A stretch of 64,000 nt of DNA from Cornus controversa (lineage: Eukaryota; Streptophyta; Magnoliopsida; Cornales; Cornaceae). Below the pieces are notes generated by a model, which searched no databases, was not told the DNA's origin, and saw only the letters and a program-made list of their open reading frames with translations. Below, in pieces: positions 24,301 through 33,457 of this stretch. Positions within the stretch are counted from its first letter, which is position 1; each line of letters starts with the position of its first letter. The position numbers were made by a program, and so were the translations under genes. The stretch is from assembly GCA_026545225.1 (NCBI GenBank), contig CM048854.1, forward strand, positions 28,463,230 to 28,527,229. Reading direction: 5' to 3'.

Positions 24301-24724
24301 TCCCTATGTGTGCGTAGGAATCCTCTGTACGTAGAAACTACTGAACCTTAATTCCTTTCTCTTATTTAGCATTCTTAAATAATTAAACTAATAAATATAA
24401 AATATTTAGCCCAACTATATATAAATATATATATGGCCCAGCCCAGCAGCCTAGCCCAACCTAATAATAATAAAAAAAATTGAAAACAAGAATAAAGAAA
24501 ATGCAGCCCAAACCAATATATTTATTTAACAGAAAAAAACTTTATTTAAAATAAATATTTAACACACAATTAAACACAATCAACACTTAGTAACAATTTA
24601 AACATCCACATTAAACATATAAAAACAAGCATTGACAAAATTAATTAAAGCATTTAAATAATTAAAAACTCCATCAAATAAATAAAAACCCAATTTAGAT
24701 ATCCTCAAATTACGGGGTATTACA
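21344..24724 (-). mobile_element. Solo long LTR 3 (Ty3/gypsy-type), minus orientation
   Basis: Reading minus from 24724: TGTAATACCCCGTAATTTGAGGATAT ... ending GAGACTAGCCA at 21344 (TG...CA). ggggg is present on both sides (within 21337-21343 and 24725-24729), fitting a 5-base target duplication. No internal region is present, so it is a solo LTR of about 3.4 kb. It contains the aaggcaagtt motif (24237-24246, minus), a possible acceptor attttag/gtttcag near 21670, and a tandem array of ggcatgt..ggattgcc units (about 22195-22570). It sits in the 3' tip of LTR 2. Confidence 0.75.
22190..22570 (-). repeat. Tandem palindrome-containing units in LTR 3
   Basis: About five units of 60-70 bases. Each has GGCATGTTGGGATTGCC, GGCGTGTCAGGATCG and ATACCTAATAAGGTAT on the minus strand. 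The last motif is a perfect 6-base-arm palindrome. The same units occur in LTR 1 (17457-17600) and at 25024-25275. Confidence 0.85.
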
Positions 24725-24729
24725 GGGGG

Positions 24730-25000
24730 TGATAGTTGATATCAGAGCTTTAGTTTCGAACACCCTAGGACTACAAGTTAGGACCCAATGACGCATTAGG
24801 TTGGAACTTAGGTTTGAAAATCTTAGGACGACGGGTTAGAATCCAAACATACGTAAGTTTGGAATTGTGGGTTTAAGTATAAGACCTTGTTGGGAAATCA
24901 AATTTTCTTTTATTGGCATAAATAAATTGTCTGTTGTGTTGTCTGCTGTGATTTTCATAATTACGATTTGATGTTGTTTTGGAGATAGAGTTATATATAT
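24730..25000 (+). mobile_element. Primer-binding site and leader of the element owning LTR 2
   Basis: ttgatatcagagc (24736-24748) resembles the initiator-tRNA-Met primer site TGGTATCAGAGC. It is followed by tttagtttcgaacaccctaggactacaag, wording seen in leaders of plant Ty3/gypsy elements. No gag or pol follows; the internal region is lost. Confidence 0.6.
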
Positions 25001-25009
25001 ATTCTCTAT

Positions 25010-25450
25010 TTAAAAATAATATGGAGGCATGTCAGGATTGCCAATTACATACAAAGGTATTTAATGTGTATATAAGGGAGGCATGTATGAATTGCCAATA
25101 CCTAATAAAATATTCAATATTAATAAGGAAAGCATGTAAAGATTGCCAGGAGGCATGCCAGAATTGCCAAGTACCTAATAAGGTATCAGTAAAGTACGGG
25201 AATAGGCATGTCAAGATTGTCTTATATAAATAGGGTATATATTTATTTTCGGGCATGTTGGGATTGCCAATATACACTGACAGTTTTTTACTATCTGCAT
25301 ATATATTATCAAATGTTACTGTCAATACAGATTTTTCATATCTTAGTATATGAGAAGCTTAGTGAGAAGTTTTTTACTATTTGCATATATATTTTCAGAT
25401 GTTACTATCAATATTACTATCAATACAGATTTTTCATATCATAGTATATG
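25010..25450 (+). mobile_element. Fragment of the same long-LTR family
   Basis: tttaaaaataatatggaggcatgtcaggattgcc matches the start of the repeat array in LTR 1 (17440). About six ggcatg...attgcc units follow to 25275. Then a duplicated block, atctgcatatatatt..agatttttcatatc..agtatatgaga, occurs twice between 25290 and 25455. Confidence 0.65.
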
Positions 25451-25463
25451 AGAGGCTTACTAA

Positions 25464-25699
25464 GGGGATATGATCCTCTCCTTGAGAATTCCTCTCCTTG
25501 ATTCCACAAGGCTTAATTTTGCGGTCAAGATTTAGTCATGTCATCATCTCACATTATGTAAAGTGAAATATCTTTTAAATTTGAAATTCAAAATAGTAGA
25601 GTTAAATGAGATGATGATGTGACTGAATCTTACTTGCAGGATTAAGCCCTGCGGAATCAAGGAGATCGAGAAATTCTCAAGGAGAGGATCCTATCCCCC
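25464..25699. mobile_element. hAT-type MITE with exact 8-base duplication
   Basis: Inverted ends of about 60 bases: ggggatatgatcctctccttgagaattcctctccttgattcc on the left pairs with ggaatcaaggag...ctcaaggagaggatcctatcccc on the right. cttactaa flanks both sides exactly (25456-25463 and 25700-25707). Length 236 bases, non-coding. Confidence 0.9.
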
Positions 25700-25759
25700 C
25701 TTACTAAAAATCCTAGCTGAAAATTTTGCTAAAACAGAGGAAAACTCAAGAAAGACTTA

Positions 25760-26232
25760 AGGACTATTTTGGTATGCATGAATAAAATAGAATGGGAATG
25801 GAAAGAGAATAAAATGACCATTCTCATTTCACATTTGACTGCAGATAGAGAATGATGTAGAAATGAAATAGTAGTACATTCCAACATGATATACTTTTCC
25901 ATATAAAATAAAATCAGTTTTAAAAATGGGACATTTGACCAACTTTAATTTAATTACCATGTGAAAAAAAAAATTAATTACCCATTCAATTAAAAATTTC
26001 TAAGTCAAGATATAATTGTCTTTTTCTTCTAGTCAAAATTAATATAATCTTTTATACGAAAAAAAATTAATACTTATTAAAACTGAAAGTGATAAAACAA
26101 GAACCTTTATTTTCTTTCCTAACTTATAATATAGCAAGTTATATATATGGGCAGTATATATATATATACACACACACACGCCAATTACCTATTCATGGAA
26201 TGAGTGTAAATTGCACAGAGTTAACGCTAATT

Positions 26233-26287
<55 letters not shown>

Positions 26288-26518
26288 TGGAGTGAGTTGT
26301 AAAAGAGAGAGAGAGTGATTTTAATAATGAGTGAGAATGGAATGACCATTCCATAATTCAAGAAGATGAATGATTTTGTTGAAATAAACATTCGAAGTGA
26401 ATGATTTCGAATGACCATTGCATTTCTAATATAGCACAAAGACGAGATAAAAGAAATCAGAGGTGGAATGATTATTCCAATCCATTCCACCTCCATTTTT
26501 GCATATCAAACTAGAGAA
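25760..26518. mobile_element. Probable Harbinger-like MITE
   Basis: The left end aggactattttggtatgcatg and the reverse of the right end (TTCTCTAGTTTGATATGC) are imperfect inverted repeats. TTA flanks both sides (25757-25759, 26519-26521). Internal gaatggaatgaccattcc-like phrases recur on both halves. It holds the (TA)n run at 26236-26285. Ends are less certain than for the other elements. Confidence 0.45.
26236..26285. repeat. (TA)n microsatellite
   Basis: About 25 TA units, pure. Confidence 0.95.
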
Positions 26519-27019
26519 TTAGAATGGAGTAAGGAATTTGTTTCAGGAACATAGTAGACATGATAAAATATATTTTTTTCAACAAACGGTGCAACAAGGC
26601 AACAAAAACAGAAAATAAATTCCAGTAATAAATTTAAGGACCAAGAGAATAAAAAAAATAAGAAGAGCAAAAAAAAGAAAAAGTTACTGCACATGCATCA
26701 TAAATGAGTGCAAGAAGAAAAAAGAAAAATAAAAAATATATATATGAGGTGGGATGGGGTGGGTGTAGCGGAGATCAGTGTGGGTGGTGGATGAGGTGGT
26801 GGTGGTGGTTTTGATTGGATGGTGGAGGAGAGGTGGCAGAGAGAGAGAGAGAGAGAATGTTGGTGGCCACTTTATTCTCATAATACTTCCATGTAGACAG
26901 AGCACTGAATTAAGCAAAACAAGAAAAGTACGTAGACTTGATGAACAATGACTAGATATCAGAATCAAATATTAGTCTTACACCATAGTATATATATAGT
27001 TTATTACTAGTAAATTAAA
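26519..27019. other. 3' flank of DUF295 gene B
   Basis: AT-rich, with a ggtggtggtggtgg patch near 26800 and a (GA)n run near 26839-26858. The 3' UTR of the minus-strand gene B is expected in the right part. No further gene. Confidence 0.5.
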
Positions 27020-28516
27020 TTAATTATTCCATGGATTAGGGGTGAACCAAATGGGGGGTGGCTTCTGAATGTTGTTGAATAGATGAAGATGAGAAGGGAA
27101 AAGGGGTGTGACGGTGAAATCTCGCATGTTATAGATACCCATATCACTAAATAGTTCGTCGATGTCAAAGGTGAAATAGATAGAATTGGGAATCAATACT
27201 CCAGGAGGGAAGTCACGAGCTGATAACATGAAGGAATGGTTCATTCCAACGAACACAACTCCATCACCAAGGTCTGTCACATAGTCCAAACCACTTTTCG
27301 GCGCATTGAGCCTGTAGACATCGAACCGAAGCGTCCTTACAGGGAACCCATTTATGTCATCACCATACTTTGCACCATGATCGGCGTTCCAGCAGTCAAC
27401 GATGGTGCCATCGTCTGCAACGGGTCCGGAGTACCTAGTAACAACCAAAACATCCCCAGAACATGACGACTCCATCACCAGGTACTCTGTGCAATTAAGT
27501 ATGTCTCTTAGTTTCTTTTCTGACTCCGGGTAATCATCGGGCAGCCCATTAAGGTGGGCCAATTTGATTTCAGTCATCCGTGGGGAACAAGGATTGCGGA
27601 GATTCCAGGCCACAAGTATTCTTTCGATATAGGCGTTTCTGCCATAGAACAGCCTATCCTTGCTTGAATACACAACATCGGTAGGGTACACCCTATGATT
27701 TTCTAGGGCAGTCCAGGATGAGTCGCCTATCTTACAGAAGCCAAGACCTTGCTTATCGCTTAAAATCACCATTACTACTGTGCAGTCTTCGTTGTTGTCA
27801 GATGATGGAGCAGATGACATGACAAGCTTCTCTATGAAAGGTAGCTCCCACCTTGCAAAAGGTCTCTCAATGCTGCGAGGGAACGTATTCAATGGAGGAA
27901 GGCGGATTGTGGGCGGAACAGGGGAGACCATGTCGAGGGGATTGGTTAAAAAGAGAGCACGGTCTTGAGGGTCGACATAGGCCAGCCATCCGTGGGAGGA
28001 ACCGATGCAAATTGCATGATCGGGTATGACAATGTTACTCTTGCTCCTCACATTGTTGAGGCTCACCAGTTTTTTGTCTGCTAGGCTGTAAAAGCAATAA
28101 TCTGGAAAACCAAACTCCTGATCAGACGAAATGCCACCTACCTCCTTCGCAATGGAGGCTGCAATCACCTCATGCTCATCCTTATCCTTGGGAGATGGTA
28201 TCAGCAGACACGGCGCGGTTGAGGACAACAGTGGATGATGACAGGGTTTTATGTCATCATCCAACTCATCTGAAGTGAAAGAAGAATTACAAGATGAACA
28301 GTTGAATGTTATTCCCCGCCAAGTCGAAAGAAGAGACCAACTTGATGGGCTACTGGTATAGGAGGAGGAGGAGGAGGATATAAGTAAGTGTTTGACACCA
28401 CCACCACCACCACCACCGCTGCCCAGAAGAAGATACCCTAATTGCCTTCCCCTGTTGAGATGACCCAAAGAAGCCATTCTCCAAACACAAACAGCCCAAT
28501 TCAATTTAAAAGCCAT
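27020..28516 (-). CDS. DUF295-family protein, gene B (paralogue of gene A)
   Basis: A single exon of 498 codons on the minus strand. It is clearly similar to gene A along its whole length: N-terminus MAFKLNWAVCVWRMASLGHLN, the core SPKDKDEHEVIAASIAKEVG, FPDYCFYSLADKKLVSLNN and GSSHGWLAYVD, and the DUF295 tail VTDLGDGVVFVGMNHSFML, NSIYFTFD and DMGIYNMRDFTVTPL. It is 38 residues longer, mainly through two insertions: one after the RLPPL motif (about residues 217-230) and one near residues 375-395 containing GTIVDCWNADHGAKYGD. The Asp/Glu tract of gene A is replaced by DIDELFSDM. A poly-Gly run (codons ggt) lies near residue 34. As for A, the N-terminus could target an organelle, and function is unknown. 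A long hairpin lies 110-210 bases upstream of the ATG. Confidence 0.9.
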   Translation of the reverse strand: MAFKLNWAVCVWRMASLGHLNRGRQLGYLLLGSGGGGGGGVKHLLISSSSSSYTSSPSSWSLLSTWRGITFNCSSCNSSFTSDELDDDIKPCHHPLLSSTAPCLLIPSPKDKDEHEVIAASIAKEVGGISSDQEFGFPDYCFYSLADKKLVSLNNVRSKSNIVIPDHAICIGSSHGWLAYVDPQDRALFLTNPLDMVSPVPPTIRLPPLNTFPRSIERPFARWELPFIEKLVMSSAPSSDNNEDCTVVMVILSDKQGLGFCKIGDSSWTALENHRVYPTDVVYSSKDRLFYGRNAYIERILVAWNLRNPCSPRMTEIKLAHLNGLPDDYPESEKKLRDILNCTEYLVMESSCSGDVLVVTRYSGPVADDGTIVDCWNADHGAKYGDDINGFPVRTLRFDVYRLNAPKSGLDYVTDLGDGVVFVGMNHSFMLSARDFPPGVLIPNSIYFTFDIDELFSDMGIYNMRDFTVTPLFPSHLHLFNNIQKPPPIWFTPNPWNN

Positions 28517-28618
28517 GGAATAATATTATACCAATACCAACATAGATGCTACAATAGTACTGGTACCGGTAGTGAAAAGAAAAAATTAGCGGAATAGAGT
28601 GGGAGAAATATTAACAAT

Positions 28619-28627
28619 TTAGGGTTT
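28619..28627 (-). promoter_or_regulatory. Telobox in DUF295 gene B 5' region
   Basis: aaaccctaa on the minus strand, followed downstream by attgttaatatttctc, as in gene A. It touches the gene-proximal arm of the long hairpin. Confidence 0.6.
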
Positions 28628-28727
28628 TTGAAATCTTGCAAAATGATGACTTGGCCTCCAAGAAAAGCATACTAATACCTAGTATGCTTTCTTGGAGGCC
28701 AAGTCCTCATTTTGCAAGATTTCAAAA
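28626..28727. repeat. Near-perfect long hairpin upstream of gene B
   Basis: Arms 28626-28674 and 28680-28727 are reverse complements over 48 bases with one mismatch and one extra A; the loop is atacc. The minus-strand word TCTTGGAGGCCAAGT in the arm resembles tcttgggagccaagt upstream of gene A (about 9205-9220), so one arm is the ancestral promoter sequence and the other an inverted copy of it. Confidence 0.95.
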
Positions 28728-28729
28728 TA

Positions 28730-30194
28730 TATATAATTGGATATAGATACTGCTCAATATGCATTAAAGTTTTATATCTAAAATTGATTCATATCACCAA
28801 ACAAATAATTTTCTCATTCTCTATTTTTCCTTATCCAGTCAATTCCCAATCTTAAAATTGAAATCTTGTTCATTCCTCAGTACAGTCCTTCCAAAAATAA
28901 TGTTTGGAGAAGAGGATGAGAGAGAAACTAGTTTTTCATCCAAAAATCCTAAAATTGAAATCTTGTTCATTCCTTGGTACTGTCCTTCCAAGCATAATGT
29001 TCATCCAAACTTATATCACCAAAAAATATAAGTAGTAGAAGAACAATAAAATAACTTCTCATTTTATTTCATGACATAACACATTATGGTAGACAAGCTA
29101 ACAATCCAAACACTGCTCCATGTGAATCAATATTGGCGGTATGTGTCTTCAATTTAAGACAAAGAAAGGTAATTAAGCTTAATCATACTGTCTGAGGTCT
29201 CTAACTTCTTTTATTTTTTTACTTTACTAAGAAAAAAAAATAGAAATTCAATTACAAAGAAAATAAAACAATCTCTTTGGTAAGGCTTTATACCATTATA
29301 TATACACGCACACCCAGAATCAGTTTTAGCCAACCATTTTGCAATTTTTTTTGTATTGAGAGTACATTTTTATCAATATTTTCCATTCTAGAGAATTTGA
29401 AACAATAATTTGTTTGAAAGAAAGAAAATGTTATTTTTATGAAAAGATATAAGAGCCAAGTTGAAGAATTCGAGTTAGATGAGTGAGAATTTTACTTATT
29501 TGGTTATATTCACTTTGTGCCTAAAATCACGAACACTTGCACGGCAGCATATGGATAATATGATTTGGCAATTTCAAAAAAAAAAAAATAGGACATGAAC
29601 ATGTCAATGATACGTCAAATTTAAATAAACTCATAAAAATATATTATTATAAATAATATAACTTCTTTCAAGTAGTGTACCATAGGTCCTGTTTGGTAAC
29701 ATTTTTATTTCTAATTTTCAATTTTTATTTTCATTTTTTTGAATGTCACCGTAAAAATTGCGTTCGGTAATGCAATTTTTATTTCTAAAAAAATAAAAAG
29801 TGATATGAAAATTTTGACAACCCTGATGTATAATTTGAAAGTTTCGTAACGACAGTTTCAGTTTTTATTTTTCAGTTCAAGTTTTTTATTTTTGATTTTT
29901 TTATTTATAAAATACAATAAATTAAAATTTTGGTTGCTCAAAAAATATAAATATAATAAAATAAAATACAATAAATTAAAATTTTATAAAAAACAATAAT
30001 AAAAAATATTTAAAATACAATAAATAAAAAAATGATTGCTCGAAAAGTATAAATATATCAAAATAAAATATAATAAATAAAAATATATATAGAATATAAA
30101 TAAAATAAAATAAATACAAAATTATAAGTAAATAAGAATAAAACAAACTTTTATAAAATCCAAAAAATAAAAAAAATATAAATATTAAGATATA
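28730..30194. other. Intergenic DNA with a local direct duplication and a MITE-like end
   Basis: The phrase aaaattgaaatcttgttcattcct..gtac.gtccttcca occurs at about 28853 and 28950 (spacing about 97 bases). Near 29690, ggtcctgtttggtaac resembles the end of a Tourist/hAT MITE, but no partner end was found. No gene. Confidence 0.5.

Positions 30195-30243
<49 letters not shown>
30195..30243. repeat. (AAT)n microsatellite
   Basis: About 16 AAT/ATA units in a very A/T-rich stretch. Confidence 0.9.
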
Positions 30244-30244
<1 letters not shown>

Positions 30245-30351
30245 TACTTATAATAATAATAAATATAAATATATATATAAGAAGAAAATAGAATAAAATA
30301 AGAGTTATTTATAAATACAAATATATAGAATATAAATATATAAAAGAAAGT

Positions 30352-30558
30352 TGTAATATCCCGCTCCAACACATGGTATGATATTGTCCGCTTTGGGCCT
30401 AAGCCCGCTTGGTTTTGCTTTTGGGTTTTACCCCAAAAGATCTCATACCATTTGGAGATAACACACTACATATAAGCACATTCCCTTCTCCACACCCAGA
30501 CGATGTGAGATTTAGCAATCTTGACATGCCCCTTCAATCCACCCCGCGGGTGATTACA
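30352..30558 (-). mobile_element. Solo LTR of a TRIM element
   Basis: Sequence from tgtaatatcccgctccaacacatgg to ggtgattaca is homologous to the LTRs of the complete TRIM at 57533-58163. The 5-base duplication aaagt is exact on both sides (30347-30351, 30559-30563). About 40 bases shorter than the complete LTR, mainly through a deletion in its right part. Confidence 0.9.
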
Positions 30559-30563
30559 AAAGT

Positions 30564-31035
30564 AAAAAGAGTATATAATAAATAGATAAGAATATTTATA
30601 CATAGAATATATATAATAATATATAAATATATATACACACATGCAATTATGGTTACTTTAATTTGATTATATAATGAGGTTCACAAATGGGTTTGCCTTT
30701 CATGTATAATTTCTCTCATTATGTCATTGGTTGGTTGGGCTTGTGATTGCTATCCAATTTTTTATTTCATTTTTGGAAGAGAATCAATTAGAAGGTGGGT
30801 TTGGCTCTTGAAGTTGTTGTCTGTATGCTCGATGAACATGGGTCCTGGTAGTGGAGACTCGGTGGTGAAGCTTTTGACGACGAAGATTCAACAGTGGTGA
30901 ATTGGCAGAGAATGTGGTAGAGATTGACCCAGACGGTGGAGACTTGGAAACGGACAGTGGGGCTTCGGACATGGCGACTTTGGCAATAGCTACTTGTGGT
31001 GGGTGGAACTTTGGGTGGATTCAGAAGGTGGCAGT
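30564..31035. other. Intergenic DNA without a supported gene
   Basis: The left part is AT-rich. From 30780 the sequence is G-rich on + (gtggagactcggtgg phrases). Short ORFs on minus show Ser/Thr-rich translations without domains. Confidence 0.45.
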
Positions 31036-31530
31036 CTAGAAAGCATAGACACTTTACCGAGGGTGTCGTATTCGTGTCAGACACTCGAACACCATGTCAG
31101 ACACTCCTCGGACACGTGTCGAACATTTTATAGAAGTGTCCTAACATTTTTTTTAGGACACTCTTTGGACACTTCTCGGATACTCCTCGAACACAAGTCG
31201 GACACTTCGTAGCAGTGATGTATATTCAAGTATTTCGAAAGAAAATTATATACTACTAAGTTATGATTAAAAATCTAAACTAAATATATGTAGACGCTAT
31301 ATTAATCTATCTGTTTATTTTTGTTTATAAGTTTGTTTGGTTCTTAATTGCTTGATGATGAATTGAACTATTTATGTAATGCAGTTTTTTTTTTGAATAA
31401 TTAATATATGTCACTATATTATATTATTATTTTATAGTCGTATCCTCGCGGTGTCCGTGTTTTATTTTTTTAGAATTTTTTGTATCGTCGTGTTCGTGTC
31501 GTACCCGTGTCTTGTGTCTGTACTTCCTAG
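31036..31530. mobile_element. MULE-like non-autonomous element
   Basis: Left end ctagaaagcatagacac and reverse of right end (CTAGGAAGTACAGACAC) are inverted repeats. Near both ends lie many gtgtcggacacgtgtc-like motifs. Flanks gtggcagtc and gtagcagac agree at 7 of 9 bases, compatible with an aged 9-base Mutator duplication. A related gtgtccgacac-rich piece occurs at 55637-55770. Confidence 0.5.
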
Positions 31531-32813
31531 GTAGCAGACTAGCAGTGCTTCAATAATGGTTCAGTGAACAAAGAAGAATCCATCTCTCATCAACTAATGG
31601 AGTTCCGGCATTTGGTCTGGTGAGAGTACTTGTGTGATGAACCCAACAATTCAATCAAATTAAAATTATAACACATTCAACCCAAACTTGTGTAAATACT
31701 TGCATAAACACTCTTCATCAATTTCTTTATTTAATAAAGCTGTAAAATGTCTAAATTGCTCCTCATTATTTAATTATTTTTGGATATAAAATATCAGTTA
31801 AGCAAAATGACGAAAAATCCATTATCATTCTCTCTTCTAATTGCGTCCATAACAATCCATTTTCATTCATAAATCAAGAAATCCCAACTTTTTAAGGTTT
31901 AGGAGACTTTAAGCGCCTCAAACTGAAGTTTGAGAGCGAATGATTTTTTTACCTCACTCATAAAGAGGATTCGCTAATTTATTATCACTAGCACATGTCA
32001 TTGATTTGTTTACTTCAGAGAGACTAATCTGCAAAAATGACCCGGAATACTAGGGCTGGCCTGAGCTCGACAGGCTTTAGCCCGCCCAGCCCTATAAGAG
32101 TATTGGTAGGGCCTTGGTATAGGGTTCGGCCCTCGACCCGGCCCGTCCACCAACCCACATGCTCTAAACTTATCAAAGAGTAATACAAAAGAAGTCAAAT
32201 TAAGAGTAACTTAAGGTTATCTGTGTTGCACTAAACTTATCAGTATGGACTATTTTTGCTGACTATAATTCATTTTAGTCCAAGTTCAGAATTTGCAGCC
32301 CGAATAATAAATCAATTTCATGAGAAATTCCTCTGTGGCAACGGAAGCCAAATTGCTGATTTATCAAATCATCACCAAAGCCCACTGTCCACAATCACAA
32401 AGCCCAAGGGCCCGGGGTTGGGTTTCTTAAAATGCCCTTTGGATAAGCCCAGCCAGTAGAACAGTAAAAGCCCAATAGGCTTGGGCTACAGGCTGGCCCG
32501 GCCTGTTATGCACCTCTACTTGTATTCATGGTTGACAGTGAAACAACCTGGAAAGGTAGGAAAATTACAGTAGAAAAACACTGCAATTCCATTTATAAAA
32601 CAGTCGGGATGATTTCTCTTAACCATTGTTGCATGAGGGTTTATCTTCTGAAATGAATCAACACGTGACTCTCCATTACCTCTACTGCCTTCCTTGTTGT
32701 CCAATGCCAAAGAGGTGAACTACTCATTCTAAAATTATGTGGCATAATCAAAACATTTCGAAGAAAAAATAAAAGATATTAACAATATTTTTTTACAACA
32801 CCAAAACTTGTAT
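31531..32813. other. Intergenic DNA; possible hAT-like repeat 32040-32520
   Basis: gggctggcctgagctcg...ggcccgtcc (about 32050-32150) and ggctggcccggcctgttatgcacctct (about 32489-32517) look like the two ends of the widespread 'GGTGCA..GGCCGGGCC' repeat family, but ends and duplications could not be fixed. The right part is likely the 3' UTR of the membrane-protein gene. Confidence 0.4.
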
Positions 32814-33457
32814 TTAATCGTCTGTGTTCATGGTAGTGGACACATCTTCCATCAAGAAATTCTCTCTATTGTCTCCGTCATGTTTTTCTGGTAAACTTCT
32901 CCATAGCCACAAAACTTGCATCAGCCCACCATTTGCAAAATGCAAAAGAAACACCCGTCCTTGTACCAGAAAATATGTAGAGATAATCTTAACAAGAACA
33001 AAGAAGCAACCTATGCCCAGAAGGTGCTGGCTCAAGCCTCTTTCCTGCCAAACAGAGGATTCAAATAGACAAGATCAGAGCAAAATCAAGTGAATTAAGA
33101 TACATGTGCAAGAAAAAACGCGACAGTTAAATATACCTCTGAGTTGCGAAACAATTCTTGAGATGTCTCTTTCAAGAAGTCAGTCATCATGCAACCAAGA
33201 AAGAGACCTACAGGAATCATCAACTCTTTGTTTCTAGAGATAGAGTATATGATATCTGATATGGAGCTTAGACTGAACAGTATAATAAGAGACCACTTCA
33301 ATGCCTTCTGTCCAACAGGCAGCATTTGTTTCAATGCTGTATACTCTGCTTTCTTCCATGGGAAATCTTTAAGTGAATCAGGGACAACTTCCCATAATTT
33401 CTCCCTGAATTTATCTATATGGAGCTTCACATTAGGAGGTTGACTGAACTGTGCCAT
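32814..33457 (-). CDS. Small membrane protein of unknown function, two coding exons
   Basis: Exon 1 is 33457-33137 and exon 2 is 33044-32814. The intron (92 bases) has GT and AG ends (GAG|GTATATTT ... GGCAG|GAAAG) and joins codons in phase 0, giving 183 residues. The ATG at 33457 (AAAATGGCACAG) is the first Met. A likely 3' splice site at about 33560 (TTTATACAG/ATTAAG) suggests an upstream, probably non-coding, exon. The protein starts with a soluble 50-residue part (PPNVKLHIDKFREKLWEVVP) followed by hydrophobic segments near residues 53-72 (KWSLIILFSLSSISDIIYSI), 79-96 and 112-150. The C-terminus is polar (EDVSTTMNTDD). I do not recognise a named domain. The exon structure and open frame support a real gene. 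Confidence 0.75.

Noticed and set aside
17453..25275. CRISPR-like array of ggcatgtcaggattgcc repeats
   Set aside because: Repeats are imperfect, spacers are themselves repeated, no cas genes exist, and the DNA is plant nuclear. They are tandem units inside LTRs.
26089..26295. ORFs rich in Tyr/Ile over (TA)n runs (also at 50267, 52491, 52762 and 54195)
   Set aside because: They are translations of TA microsatellites. No domain, start context or splice support.
28626..28727. A named microRNA gene
   Set aside because: The structure is right for a hairpin, but the arms match no microRNA I recognise and expression is unknown. Reported as a hairpin only.
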